A stretch of DNA of 64,000 nt from Paracidovorax sp031843945 (lineage in GTDB: Bacteria; Pseudomonadota; Gammaproteobacteria; Burkholderiales; Burkholderiaceae_C): contig NZ_JAVTJJ010000004.1 in the NCBI RefSeq assembly GCF_031843945.1, forward strand, positions 211,565-275,564, written 5' to 3'. A model generated the notes under the pieces. The model saw nothing but the letters and a program-made list of their open reading frames with translations. It did no database searches and was not told the DNA's origin. This document shows positions 7,816-15,830 of the stretch, one piece after another (position 1 is the first letter of the stretch; each line of letters starts with the position of its first letter). The position numbers and the translations under genes are program-made.

Positions 7816-9591
7816 ATGCCTCTGTCGCTGGAACAACTCAACGCCGCGCCGGCTGCAGACGCGCTGGCGCTGCTCGACGGCCTCTACGAGCACTCCCCGT
7901 GGATCGCCCAGGCCGCGCTGGCCGAGCGGCCTTTCCATTCACTGGCGCAGCTGAAATACGCCCTGGTGCGCGCGCTGGCGAAGGCGCCGGCCGACGCCAA
8001 GCTCGCGTTGATTCGCGCCCACCCCGAACTGGCGGGCAAGGCGATGGTGGCCAACACGCTCACCGCCGAATCCTCCAACGAGCAGAACAAGGCGGGCCTG
8101 ACGCAGTGCACGCCCGAAGATTTCGCGCGCATCCAGCAGCTCAATGCCGACTACAACGCGCGCTTCGGCTTTCCGTTCATCCTGGCGGTGCGCGGGCCGC
8201 GCGGCACGGGTTTGGCCAAGCAGGAAATCATCGACACCTTCGCGCGCCGGCTGGACAACCCGGTCGACTTCGAAATGGGCGAAGCGCTGCGCAACATCCA
8301 CCGCATCGCCGAGATTCGCCTGAACGACAAGTTCGGCGTCGAGCCTACGCTGGGCAACGACGTGTGGGACTGGCAGGAAAAGCTCAGCACGCACAGCGAC
8401 CCCGGCTTTGCCGAACAGGGCCAGCTCACCGTCACCTACCTGACCGACGCGCACCGCGCCTGCGCCCAACGCATCAGCCACTGGATGCGCGACTGCGGCT
8501 TCGACGAGGTCGAGGTGGACGCGGTCGGCAACGTGGTGGGCCGCTACCACGGCAGTAGCCCGGACGCCAAAATCCTGATGACCGGCAGCCACTACGACAC
8601 GGTGCGCAACGGCGGCAAGTACGACGGGCGACTGGGAATCTTCGTGCCCATGGCCTGCGTGCGCGAGCTGCACCGCGCGGGCAAACGCCTGCCCTTCGGC
8701 ATCGAAGTGGTGGGCTTTGCGGAAGAAGAAGGCCAGCGCTACAAGGCCACCTTCCTCGGCTCGGGCGCGCTGATTGGCCACTTCAACAACGCCTGGCTCG
8801 ACCAGCAGGATGCCGACGGCGTCACCATGCGCGAGGCCATGCAGCACGCCGGCCTGTGCATCGACGACATCCCCAAGCTGCGGCGCGACGCGGCCCGGTA
8901 TCTCGGCTTCATCGAGGTGCACATCGAGCAAGGGCCGGTGCTCAACGAGCTGGATATCCCGCTGGGCGTGGTCACCTCCATCAACGGCGGCGTGCGCTAC
9001 GTGTGCGAAATGTTCGGCATGGCCAGCCACGCCGGCACCACGCCCATGGACCGCCGCCGCGACGCCGCCGTGGGCGTGGCCGAGCTGGCGCTGTACGTGG
9101 AAAAGCGCGCGGCGCAAGACGGCGATTCGGTGGGCACCATCGGCCAGCTGCAGGTGCCCAGCGGCTCCATCAATGTGGTGCCCGGGCGCTGCCTTTTCTC
9201 GCTGGACCTGCGCGCGCCCACCGACCCGCAGCGCGACGCGCTGGAGCGCGATGTGCTGGCCGAGCTGGCCGCCATCGCCCAGCGGCGCGGCCTGCGCTTT
9301 CATGTAGAACAGGCCATGAAGGCGGCAGCAGCGCCCAGCGCACCGGCCTTGCAGCAGCGCTGGGAACGCGCGGTCGAATCGCTGGGCGTTCCCGTGTTCC
9401 GCATGCCCAGCGGCGCCGGCCACGACGCCATGAAGCTGCATGAAATCATGCCTCAAGCCATGCTGTTCACGCGCGGGCTGAACGGTGGCATCAGCCACAA
9501 CCCGCTTGAATGCACCACGGCCGACGACATGCAACTGGCCGTCGATGCATTCACCCACGTTCTGAACCAACTCGCCACGGAAGCCCCATGA
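7816..9591 (+). CDS. Fused OHCU decarboxylase (UraD) - allantoate amidohydrolase (AllC)
   Basis: This 591-residue protein combines two enzymes. Residues 1-165 are UraD: catalytic His69 in RAHPEL, Glu/Gln in SSNEQNKAGL (87-95), and NPVDFEMGEALRNIHRIAEIR. UraD decarboxylates OHCU to S-allantoin. Residues 185-590 are an M20 metallo-amidohydrolase: GSHYDTV (His259), KYDG (Asp270), AEEEG (about 303-306) and HIEQGP, as in AllC, which turns allantoate into ureidoglycine and ammonia. PuuE acts between the two domains' reactions. Each domain alone would be a normal full-length protein, and no frame break is seen at the junction. AGGAG precedes the ATG. Confidence 0.93.
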   Translation: MPLSLEQLNAAPAADALALLDGLYEHSPWIAQAALAERPFHSLAQLKYALVRALAKAPADAKLALIRAHPELAGKAMVANTLTAESSNEQNKAGLTQCTPEDFARIQQLNADYNARFGFPFILAVRGPRGTGLAKQEIIDTFARRLDNPVDFEMGEALRNIHRIAEIRLNDKFGVEPTLGNDVWDWQEKLSTHSDPGFAEQGQLTVTYLTDAHRACAQRISHWMRDCGFDEVEVDAVGNVVGRYHGSSPDAKILMTGSHYDTVRNGGKYDGRLGIFVPMACVRELHRAGKRLPFGIEVVGFAEEEGQRYKATFLGSGALIGHFNNAWLDQQDADGVTMREAMQHAGLCIDDIPKLRRDAARYLGFIEVHIEQGPVLNELDIPLGVVTSINGGVRYVCEMFGMASHAGTTPMDRRRDAAVGVAELALYVEKRAAQDGDSVGTIGQLQVPSGSINVVPGRCLFSLDLRAPTDPQRDALERDVLAELAAIAQRRGLRFHVEQAMKAAAAPSAPALQQRWERAVESLGVPVFRMPSGAGHDAMKLHEIMPQAMLFTRGLNGGISHNPLECTTADDMQLAVDAFTHVLNQLATEAP

Positions 9592-10832
9592 GCCAATACA
9601 CACAACTCGACGCCTGGATCGACCAGCATTTCGACGAAGAAGTGCGCTTTCTACAAGCCTTGGTGCGCGTGCCCACCGACACGCCGCCGGGCAACAACGC
9701 GCCGCATGCCGAGCGCACGGCAGAGCTGCTGAAGGACTTCGGCTTCGAGGCCGAAAAGCACGCCGTGCCCGAGGCCGACGTGCGCGCCTACGGCATGGAA
9801 TCGATCACCAACCTGATCGTGCGGCGGCCCTACGGCACCACCGCAGACGGCAGCAGCGGTGGCAAGACCATCGCTTTGAACGCCCACGGCGACGTGGTGC
9901 CGCCCGGCGAAGGCTGGACGCACGACCCGTATGGCGCCGAAATCGTCGATGGAAAAATCTACGGCCGCGCCACCGCCGTGAGCAAGAGCGACTTTGCCTC
10001 GTTCACCTTCGCGGTGCGCGCTCTGGAAGCCGTGGCCAAGCCGACGCAGGGCGCGGTGGAACTGCACTTCACCTACGACGAGGAATTCGGCGGCGAACTC
10101 GGCCCCGGCTGGCTGCTGAAGAACGGGCTGACGAAGCCCGACCTGCTGATTGCTGCCGGCTTCAGCTACGAAGTGGTCACCGCGCACAACGGCTGCCTGC
10201 AGATGGAAGTGACCGTGCACGGCAAGATGGCGCACGCCGCCGTGCCGCACACCGGCGTGGACGCGCTGCAGGGCGCCGTGCACATCCTGAACGCGCTGTA
10301 CAAGCAGAACACGGCCTACCAGCAGATCACCTCCAAGGTCGAGGGCATCAAGCACCCGTACCTGAACGTGGGCCGCATCGAAGGCGGCACCAACACCAAC
10401 GTCGTGCCCGGCAAGGTCATGTTCAAGCTCGACCGCCGCATGATCCCGGAAGAGAACCCTGTTGACGTGGAAGCCGACATCCGCCGCGTGATCGCCGAAG
10501 CGGCCGGTGCCCAGGCCGGCATCACGGTGGAGATCAAGCGCCTGCTGCTCGCCAATTCGATGAAGCCGCTGGCCGGCAACGCGCCGTTGGTCAAGGCCAT
10601 CCAGCGCCATGGAGAGGCCGTTTTCGGCCAACCGGTGCCCGCCATGGGCACACCGCTCTACACCGATGTGCGGCTGTATGGCGAGGCCGGCATTCCGGGC
10701 GTGATCTACGGCGCCGGGCCGCGCTCGGTGCTGGAATCGCACGCCAAGCGGGCCGATGAGCGGCTGGACCTGGAAGACCTGCGCCGCGCCACCAAGGTCG
10801 TCGCCCGCGCCTTGCACGACCTGCTCGCGTAA
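9588..10832 (+). CDS. M20-family metallohydrolase (ArgE/DapE/carboxypeptidase-like)
   Basis: The product has 414 residues with the M20 metal-binding framework: NAHGDVVPPGEGW (first His/Asp), YGRATAVSKSDFASF (bridging Asp) and TYDEEFGGE (general-base Glu and metal Glu). It overlaps the fusion gene stop by ATGA, so the two are translationally coupled. Family members hydrolyse amide bonds in N-acyl or N-carbamoyl compounds; the position suggests action on a downstream ureide such as ureidoglycolate or a carbamoyl amino acid, but the substrate is not identifiable from sequence. Confidence 0.85.
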   Translation: MSQYTQLDAWIDQHFDEEVRFLQALVRVPTDTPPGNNAPHAERTAELLKDFGFEAEKHAVPEADVRAYGMESITNLIVRRPYGTTADGSSGGKTIALNAHGDVVPPGEGWTHDPYGAEIVDGKIYGRATAVSKSDFASFTFAVRALEAVAKPTQGAVELHFTYDEEFGGELGPGWLLKNGLTKPDLLIAAGFSYEVVTAHNGCLQMEVTVHGKMAHAAVPHTGVDALQGAVHILNALYKQNTAYQQITSKVEGIKHPYLNVGRIEGGTNTNVVPGKVMFKLDRRMIPEENPVDVEADIRRVIAEAAGAQAGITVEIKRLLLANSMKPLAGNAPLVKAIQRHGEAVFGQPVPAMGTPLYTDVRLYGEAGIPGVIYGAGPRSVLESHAKRADERLDLEDLRRATKVVARALHDLLA

Positions 10833-10939
10833 CGAGGTGCATCAACAGGCCGGCGCATGTAAACCCCGGCCTAAACTCCTCGCGGGCGTCGCAGCCCTGT
10901 GCTGCGATACAAGAACCCGATCAACGAGGAGATCCCGAC

Positions 10940-12796
10940 ATGCAACTTCGCCACACGCTGCTCGCCAGCAGCCTTGCCCTGGCGCTCGCCAGCCTGACCG
11001 CCTGCGGCACGCCGCAGCAGCCTTCCGCGCAGCAGCAAGCAACGCTGTCCCAGCCCGCGCCCGCCCTGGCTGTGCCCGCACCAGCCTCTGCCGCCAACAC
11101 GGCCGCGGCACCCGCCGTGCAGCAGACCGCTGCGGCCCAGGCGGCCAGCGCGGCCTACGACTTCGACATGGACGTGTTCCACCCCGTAGTCGCCAAGAAC
11201 GGCATGGTGGCGACGGAGCAGGAGCTGGCCTCCCGGATCGGCCTGGACATCCTCCAACAAGGCGGCAACGCGGTGGATGCGGCCGTGGCCATCGGCTTTG
11301 CGCTGGCCGTAGCGTTGCCCAACGCCGGCAACCTGGGCGGCGGCGGCTTCATGGTGGTGCACGACGCCAAGACCGGCAAGAACGTGGCGCTGGACTTCCG
11401 CGAGGTCGCACCGCAAGCGGCCACGCGCGACATGTACCTGGACGCGCAGGGCAACGTGGTCAACGGCAAGTCGCTGTACACGCACTACGCCGTGGGCGTG
11501 CCGGGCACAGTGGCCGGCATGGAGCACGCGCTGAAGAGCTGGGGCACGCTGCCACTGGCCAAGGTGATCGCGCCGGCCGCCGCGCTGGCCGACAAGGGCT
11601 TTCCGGTCAGCGAAACGCTGGCCAAGATCCTGCAACAGGAAAAGAAGAACATGGGCCAGTGGCCCGCCACGCGCGCCATCTTCTGGAAGAACGGTGAGCC
11701 TTTGAGAGCGGGCGACAAGCTGGTGCAAAAAGACCTGGCGCAGTCGATGCGCCTGATCGGCCAGCAGGGCGCCAAGGCGTTCTACCAGGGCTCCATCGCG
11801 CAGAAGATCGCGGCAGAAACCAAGCCGCACGCCGGCGCGCTCACGCTGGCCGACCTGCGCGATTACAAGGTGGTCGAGCGCATGCCCACCACCGGCACGT
11901 ACCGCGGCTATGACATCGTGACCATGCCGCCGCCCTCGTCCGGCGGCCCGCACCTGGTGCAGATTTTGAACATGCTCGAGCCTCTGCCGCTGGCGCAGTG
12001 GGGAGCGAACAGTGCGCAGACCATCCACTACCTGGCCGAGAGCATGAAGCTGGCCTACGCCGACCGCTCCGAATACCTGGGCGACCCGGACTTCGTGAAG
12101 ATTCCGCTCAAGGGCCTGACCTCGAAGGCCTATGCCGCACAACTGGGCAAGACCATCGATGCGAACGTGGCGCGTTCGGGCAAGAGCATCAAGCCCGGCC
12201 AGCCCCAGCCGTATGAAAGCGACCAGACCACGCACTATTCGGTGGTCGACAAAGCCGGCAACGCCGTGGCGGTGACGTACACGTTGAACACCAACTTCGG
12301 CAGCGGCATCGTCGCCAAAGGCACGGGCATCTTGCTCAACAACGAGATGGACGACTTCTCCGCCAAGCCCGGCGTGGCCAATGCCTACGGCCTGGTCGGC
12401 GGCGACGCCAACGCCGTGGCCGCCAAGAAGCGCCCCCTGTCGTCGATGACGCCCACCATGGTGCTGAAGGACGGCAAGCCCGTGCTGGTGACCGGCAGCC
12501 CCGGCGGCGCGCGCATCATCACGGCCGTGCTGCAGACCGTGGTGAACACCATCGACTTCGGCATGAACCCGGCCGAAGCCGCCAGCGCGCCGCGCGTGCA
12601 CCACCAGTGGACGCCGGACGAGCTGCGCATCGAAAAAGGCCTCAGCCCCGACACCATCGCGCTGCTCAAGGCCAAGGGGCACAACGTGCAGCTCAAGGCG
12701 TCGATGGGCCGCACGCAGACCATCCAGCTGCGCGGCGGCGCGCTGTACGGCTACTCCGATCCGCGCAACCCGGACGGCAAGACGCTGGGCTACTGA
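10940..12796 (+). CDS. ggt: Gamma-glutamyltransferase, lipoprotein form
   Basis: This 618-residue Ntn hydrolase precursor begins with a signal peptide and lipobox LTAC (Cys about residue 22), then an Ala/Pro/Gln-rich linker, so the enzyme is probably tethered to a membrane instead of free in the periplasm. Autocleavage would occur before Thr430 (the first Thr of the QTTHYSVV motif), creating the large and small subunits. MPPPSSGGPH and GSPGGARII are conserved substrate-binding segments. It transfers or hydrolyses gamma-glutamyl groups of glutathione-like compounds. GAGGAG precedes the ATG and a strong terminator follows. Confidence 0.92.
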   Translation: MQLRHTLLASSLALALASLTACGTPQQPSAQQQATLSQPAPALAVPAPASAANTAAAPAVQQTAAAQAASAAYDFDMDVFHPVVAKNGMVATEQELASRIGLDILQQGGNAVDAAVAIGFALAVALPNAGNLGGGGFMVVHDAKTGKNVALDFREVAPQAATRDMYLDAQGNVVNGKSLYTHYAVGVPGTVAGMEHALKSWGTLPLAKVIAPAAALADKGFPVSETLAKILQQEKKNMGQWPATRAIFWKNGEPLRAGDKLVQKDLAQSMRLIGQQGAKAFYQGSIAQKIAAETKPHAGALTLADLRDYKVVERMPTTGTYRGYDIVTMPPPSSGGPHLVQILNMLEPLPLAQWGANSAQTIHYLAESMKLAYADRSEYLGDPDFVKIPLKGLTSKAYAAQLGKTIDANVARSGKSIKPGQPQPYESDQTTHYSVVDKAGNAVAVTYTLNTNFGSGIVAKGTGILLNNEMDDFSAKPGVANAYGLVGGDANAVAAKKRPLSSMTPTMVLKDGKPVLVTGSPGGARIITAVLQTVVNTIDFGMNPAEAASAPRVHHQWTPDELRIEKGLSPDTIALLKAKGHNVQLKASMGRTQTIQLRGGALYGYSDPRNPDGKTLGY

Positions 12797-12827
12797 TCAC
12801 TGATCGCAGATCACGTCTGCAAAGAAG

Positions 12828-12860
12828 AACCCGCTGGCTTTCACGGCCAGCGGGTTTTTC
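12828..12860 (+). terminator. Rho-independent terminator after ggt
   Basis: AACCCGCTGGC-TTTCACG-GCCAGCGGGTTTTTC forms an 11-bp GC-rich stem followed by a T run, 32 bases after the ggt stop. Confidence 0.9.
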
Positions 12861-12864
12861 ATGG

Positions 12865-12920
12865 TCAAAACGGCCTCTAGCGCTTTATACATAAGCGCTA
12901 ACAGCTATAAAATTAATAGC
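12865..12920. repeat. Comamonad intergenic repeat, copy 3
   Basis: GGCCTCTAGCGCTTTATACATAAGCG, CTAACAGCTATAA and TTAATAGC form a full-length copy. On the minus strand its TAGCTAT arm encodes the last residues and TAG stop of the glycerate kinase gene. Confidence 0.85.
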
Positions 12921-14242
12921 GCACGGAAGTCATTGACGTTGGTGTGCGTGGGCCCGGTCACCACCAGGTCGCCCAGCGCGTCGAAGTAGCCATAGGCATC
13001 GTTGCGGTCCAGATGCGCGGCGATGCGCAGGCCGGCCGCGTCGGCGCGTGCCAGCGTGTCGGGCGCCACGCTTGCGCCGGCGTTGTCTTCCACGCCGTCG
13101 ATGCCGTCGGTGTCGGCTGCCAGTGCCCACACGCCAGACTGGCCCTGCAGCGCCTGCGCCAGCCCCAGGCAGAACTCGCCCGCCCGGCCGCCCCGCCCGC
13201 GCGGCGTGCCTGGCGCCTGTGGCCGCACCGTGACGGTGGTTTCGCCGCCCGAAAGAATCACGCAGGGCCGCGCAAACGGCTGGCCGTGGCGCGCCACGGC
13301 GCGGGCCAGCGCGGCGTGCACCTTGCCCACCTCGCGCGATTCGCCCTCCATGTCGTCGGACAGGATGTAGGCCGCAACGCCCGCCGCACGCGCTGCCTCG
13401 GCCGCAGCTTCCAGCGCTTGGCGGGGCGTGGCAATCAGGTGCACCGCGTGGCCGTTGAACGCGGCATCGCCCGGCTTGGGCGTCTCGAGCGCGCCGTCCT
13501 GCAGCGCCGTGCGCACGGCGGCGGGAACCTCGATGCGGTAGCGCTGCAAGATGTCCAGCGCGTCGGCGCAGGTGGTGGCGTCGGCCACCGTAGGGCCGCT
13601 GGCGATCACCGAAGGGTCGTCGCCCGGCACGTCGCTGATGGTGAGCGTGACGACCCGCGCCGGCGCGCAGGCCGCGGCCAGCCGCCCACCCTTGATGCGC
13701 GAGAGGTGCTTGCGCACGCAGTTCATTTCGTCGATGGCGGCGCCGCTTTCCAGCAGCGCCTGGTTGATGCGCTGCTTGTCCTGCAGCGTCAGACCGTCGG
13801 CCGGCAGCGTGAGCAACGCGGAGCCGCCGCCCGAAACCAGGCACAGCACCAGGTCGTTTTCCGTGAGGCCCTGCGTGAGCGCCAGCATGCGCTGCGCGGC
13901 GTCGAGCCCGGCCGCGTCGGGCACCGGGTGCGCGGCCTCGACCACCTCGATGCGCTGAGCCAGCCCCTGGGGCCGGGGCGGCGTGTGGCCGTATCGCGTG
14001 ACGACCAGGCCGGACAACGGCGCATCGGCCGGCCAGAGCGCCTCCACCGCCTGCGACATCGCACCACCGGCCTTGCCGGCGCCCAGCACCAGCGTGCGGC
14101 CACCGCTCTCGGGACTGGGCGGGGCTGGCAGGAAGGCAGCGGTGTTGTGCAGCGGCAGCGCGCGGTGCACGGCCACGCGGTACAGGTGCTCCAGAAATTC
14201 AGCAGGCTGGGTGGTGGGGTCGGGCATTCGGGTGTCGGTCAT
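12905..14242 (-). CDS. Glycerate 2-kinase (MOFRL family)
   Basis: This 445-residue protein has the type-2 glycerate kinase fold: LVLGAGKAGGAM near the N-terminus, LVSGGGSALL (about residue 130), ISDVPGDDPSVIASGPT, and the C-terminal MOFRL domain with ILSGGETTVTV and ADTDGIDG. It phosphorylates D-glycerate to 2-phosphoglycerate. In this setting it would drain glyoxylate from ureide breakdown through tartronate semialdehyde and glycerate into glycolysis. ATG 14242 has GGAG upstream; the frame extends to 14356 without family similarity. The C-terminal codons and stop come from intergenic repeat copy 3. Confidence 0.88.
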   Translation of the reverse strand: MTDTRMPDPTTQPAEFLEHLYRVAVHRALPLHNTAAFLPAPPSPESGGRTLVLGAGKAGGAMSQAVEALWPADAPLSGLVVTRYGHTPPRPQGLAQRIEVVEAAHPVPDAAGLDAAQRMLALTQGLTENDLVLCLVSGGGSALLTLPADGLTLQDKQRINQALLESGAAIDEMNCVRKHLSRIKGGRLAAACAPARVVTLTISDVPGDDPSVIASGPTVADATTCADALDILQRYRIEVPAAVRTALQDGALETPKPGDAAFNGHAVHLIATPRQALEAAAEAARAAGVAAYILSDDMEGESREVGKVHAALARAVARHGQPFARPCVILSGGETTVTVRPQAPGTPRGRGGRAGEFCLGLAQALQGQSGVWALAADTDGIDGVEDNAGASVAPDTLARADAAGLRIAAHLDRNDAYGYFDALGDLVVTGPTHTNVNDFRALLIL

Positions 14243-14345
14243 GAGCGGTCTCCAGCATCGATTTTGAAGCCACCCGCGCGGTGCTGCGGCAAGGCCACAG
14301 CACGGGATAACCCCATGCCAGCCCGGCGGCGAGGTGTCTACAGTT

Positions 14346-14357
14346 CTTGTATGCAAG
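14346..14357. promoter_or_regulatory. Imperfect CTTGTATGCAAG palindrome (possible GntR site)
   Basis: CTTGTATGCAAG lies 51 bases before the symporter start and about 104 bases before the glycerate kinase start. It differs by one symmetrical position from the perfect GTATAC-centred palindromes elsewhere in the window. Confidence 0.4.
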
Positions 14358-14407
14358 CCTGACTGGTCTCCCCGATTCAGGCTTTTCGTCCACCACCGAG
14401 GTTTTTG

Positions 14408-15691
14408 ATGATTCGCTTTTTCAACTCACTCTTTGGCCGGGTGATCCTGGCCTTGATCGCCGGTGTCGGGATCGGGCTTTTCTGGCCTGACAAAGCGGTT
14501 GCGCTCAAGCCGCTGGGCGACGGCTTCATCAAGCTCATCAAGATGCTGATCCCGCTGATCGTTTTCTGCGTGGTGGTGCATGGCATTGCCGGCACGGGCG
14601 ATTTGAAGCGGGTGGGCCGGGTCGGGGTCAAGTCGCTGATCTATTTCGAAGTGGTGACCACTATCGCGCTGGTGCTGGGCCTGGTGCTGGCCTTCGTCTT
14701 CCAGCCCGGCGTGGGCATGAATGTGGACCCGAAGGCGCTGGATGCCTCCGCCATGAGCGCCTACGCCAGCAACGCCGACAAGCTGGCCAGCGGCGGGTTC
14801 GCCGACTTTCTGCTCAAGCTGATCCCGACGACCGCGGTCAGCGCATTCGCCACTGGCGACGTGCTGCAGGTGCTGCTGTTCTCCATCGTCTTCGGCATTG
14901 CGCTGGCGATGCTGGGCGAGCGCGGTGCACGCGTGGCCAGTCTGGTGGAAGACCTGTCGCTGGTGCTGTTCAAGATCATGGGCATGCTCATCAAGCTGGC
15001 GCCGCTGGGCGTGCTGGGCGCCATCGCTTTCACGGTGGGCAAGTACGGCGTGGGCTCGCTCAAGCAACTGGGCCAGCTGGTGGCGCTGTTTTACCTGGCG
15101 GTGTTCCTGTTCGTGACGGTGGTGCTGGGGCTGATCATGCGGTTCTCGGGCTTCAGCCTGTTCAAGCTGCTGCGATACCTGCGCGAGGAGCTGGCCGTGG
15201 TGTTTGCCACCACCTCGTCCGACAGCGTGCTGCCGCAGATCATGGCCAAGCTCAAGCACCTGGGCATCCGCGACTCCACAGTGGGGCTGGTCATCCCCAC
15301 CGGGTACTCGTTCAACCTGGACGCGTTCTCCATCTACATCACGCTGGCAGCGGTGTTCATCGCACAGGCCACCAACACGCCGATCACCATGACCGACCTG
15401 TTGACCATTCTCGCGATCTCGCTGGTCACCTCGAAAGGCGCGCACGGCGTGCCGGGCTCGGCCATCGTGGTGCTGGCGGCCACGCTGCACGCGGTGCCGG
15501 CCATTCCTGCCATCGGCCTGGTGCTGGTGCTGTCGGTGGACTGGTTCATGGGCATTGCCCGCGCGCTGGGCAATCTGATCGGCAACTGCGTGGCCACCGT
15601 GGCGATCGCCGCATGGGAAGGCGACATCGACCGCGAACGGGCCAAGGCGGTGCTGGACGGCCGACCCGTTCCACCGGTGGAACCGGTATAA
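14408..15691 (+). CDS. Dicarboxylate/amino acid:cation symporter (DAACS family)
   Basis: The product has 427 residues in a GltPh/DctA-type fold with about eight transmembrane helices, the HP1 serine-rich hairpin (ATTSSDSVLPQIM) and the TM7 motif IPTGYSFNLDAFSIY. Canonical DctA reads NLDGTNIY at that point, as the second DAACS gene at 55990 does, so the substrate is probably not a standard C4-dicarboxylate. ATG 14408 follows GAGG; a TTG one codon earlier is less likely. It is divergent from the glycerate kinase gene, suggesting uptake of a related organic acid such as a hydroxy or ureido acid. Confidence 0.85.
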   Translation: MIRFFNSLFGRVILALIAGVGIGLFWPDKAVALKPLGDGFIKLIKMLIPLIVFCVVVHGIAGTGDLKRVGRVGVKSLIYFEVVTTIALVLGLVLAFVFQPGVGMNVDPKALDASAMSAYASNADKLASGGFADFLLKLIPTTAVSAFATGDVLQVLLFSIVFGIALAMLGERGARVASLVEDLSLVLFKIMGMLIKLAPLGVLGAIAFTVGKYGVGSLKQLGQLVALFYLAVFLFVTVVLGLIMRFSGFSLFKLLRYLREELAVVFATTSSDSVLPQIMAKLKHLGIRDSTVGLVIPTGYSFNLDAFSIYITLAAVFIAQATNTPITMTDLLTILAISLVTSKGAHGVPGSAIVVLAATLHAVPAIPAIGLVLVLSVDWFMGIARALGNLIGNCVATVAIAAWEGDIDRERAKAVLDGRPVPPVEPV

Positions 15692-15830
15692 CTTTCCATC
15701 GGGCAGCCGTGGGCAGTTGGCAAAAATGTAAACAAAAGCAACTTCATTTGGGTTATACCTGTTGACTCGCTCACCGGCCTCGCCCCAACTCTCATGCTGG
15801 AGCCGAGGCCTTCACCCATTGCGCAGCCCC

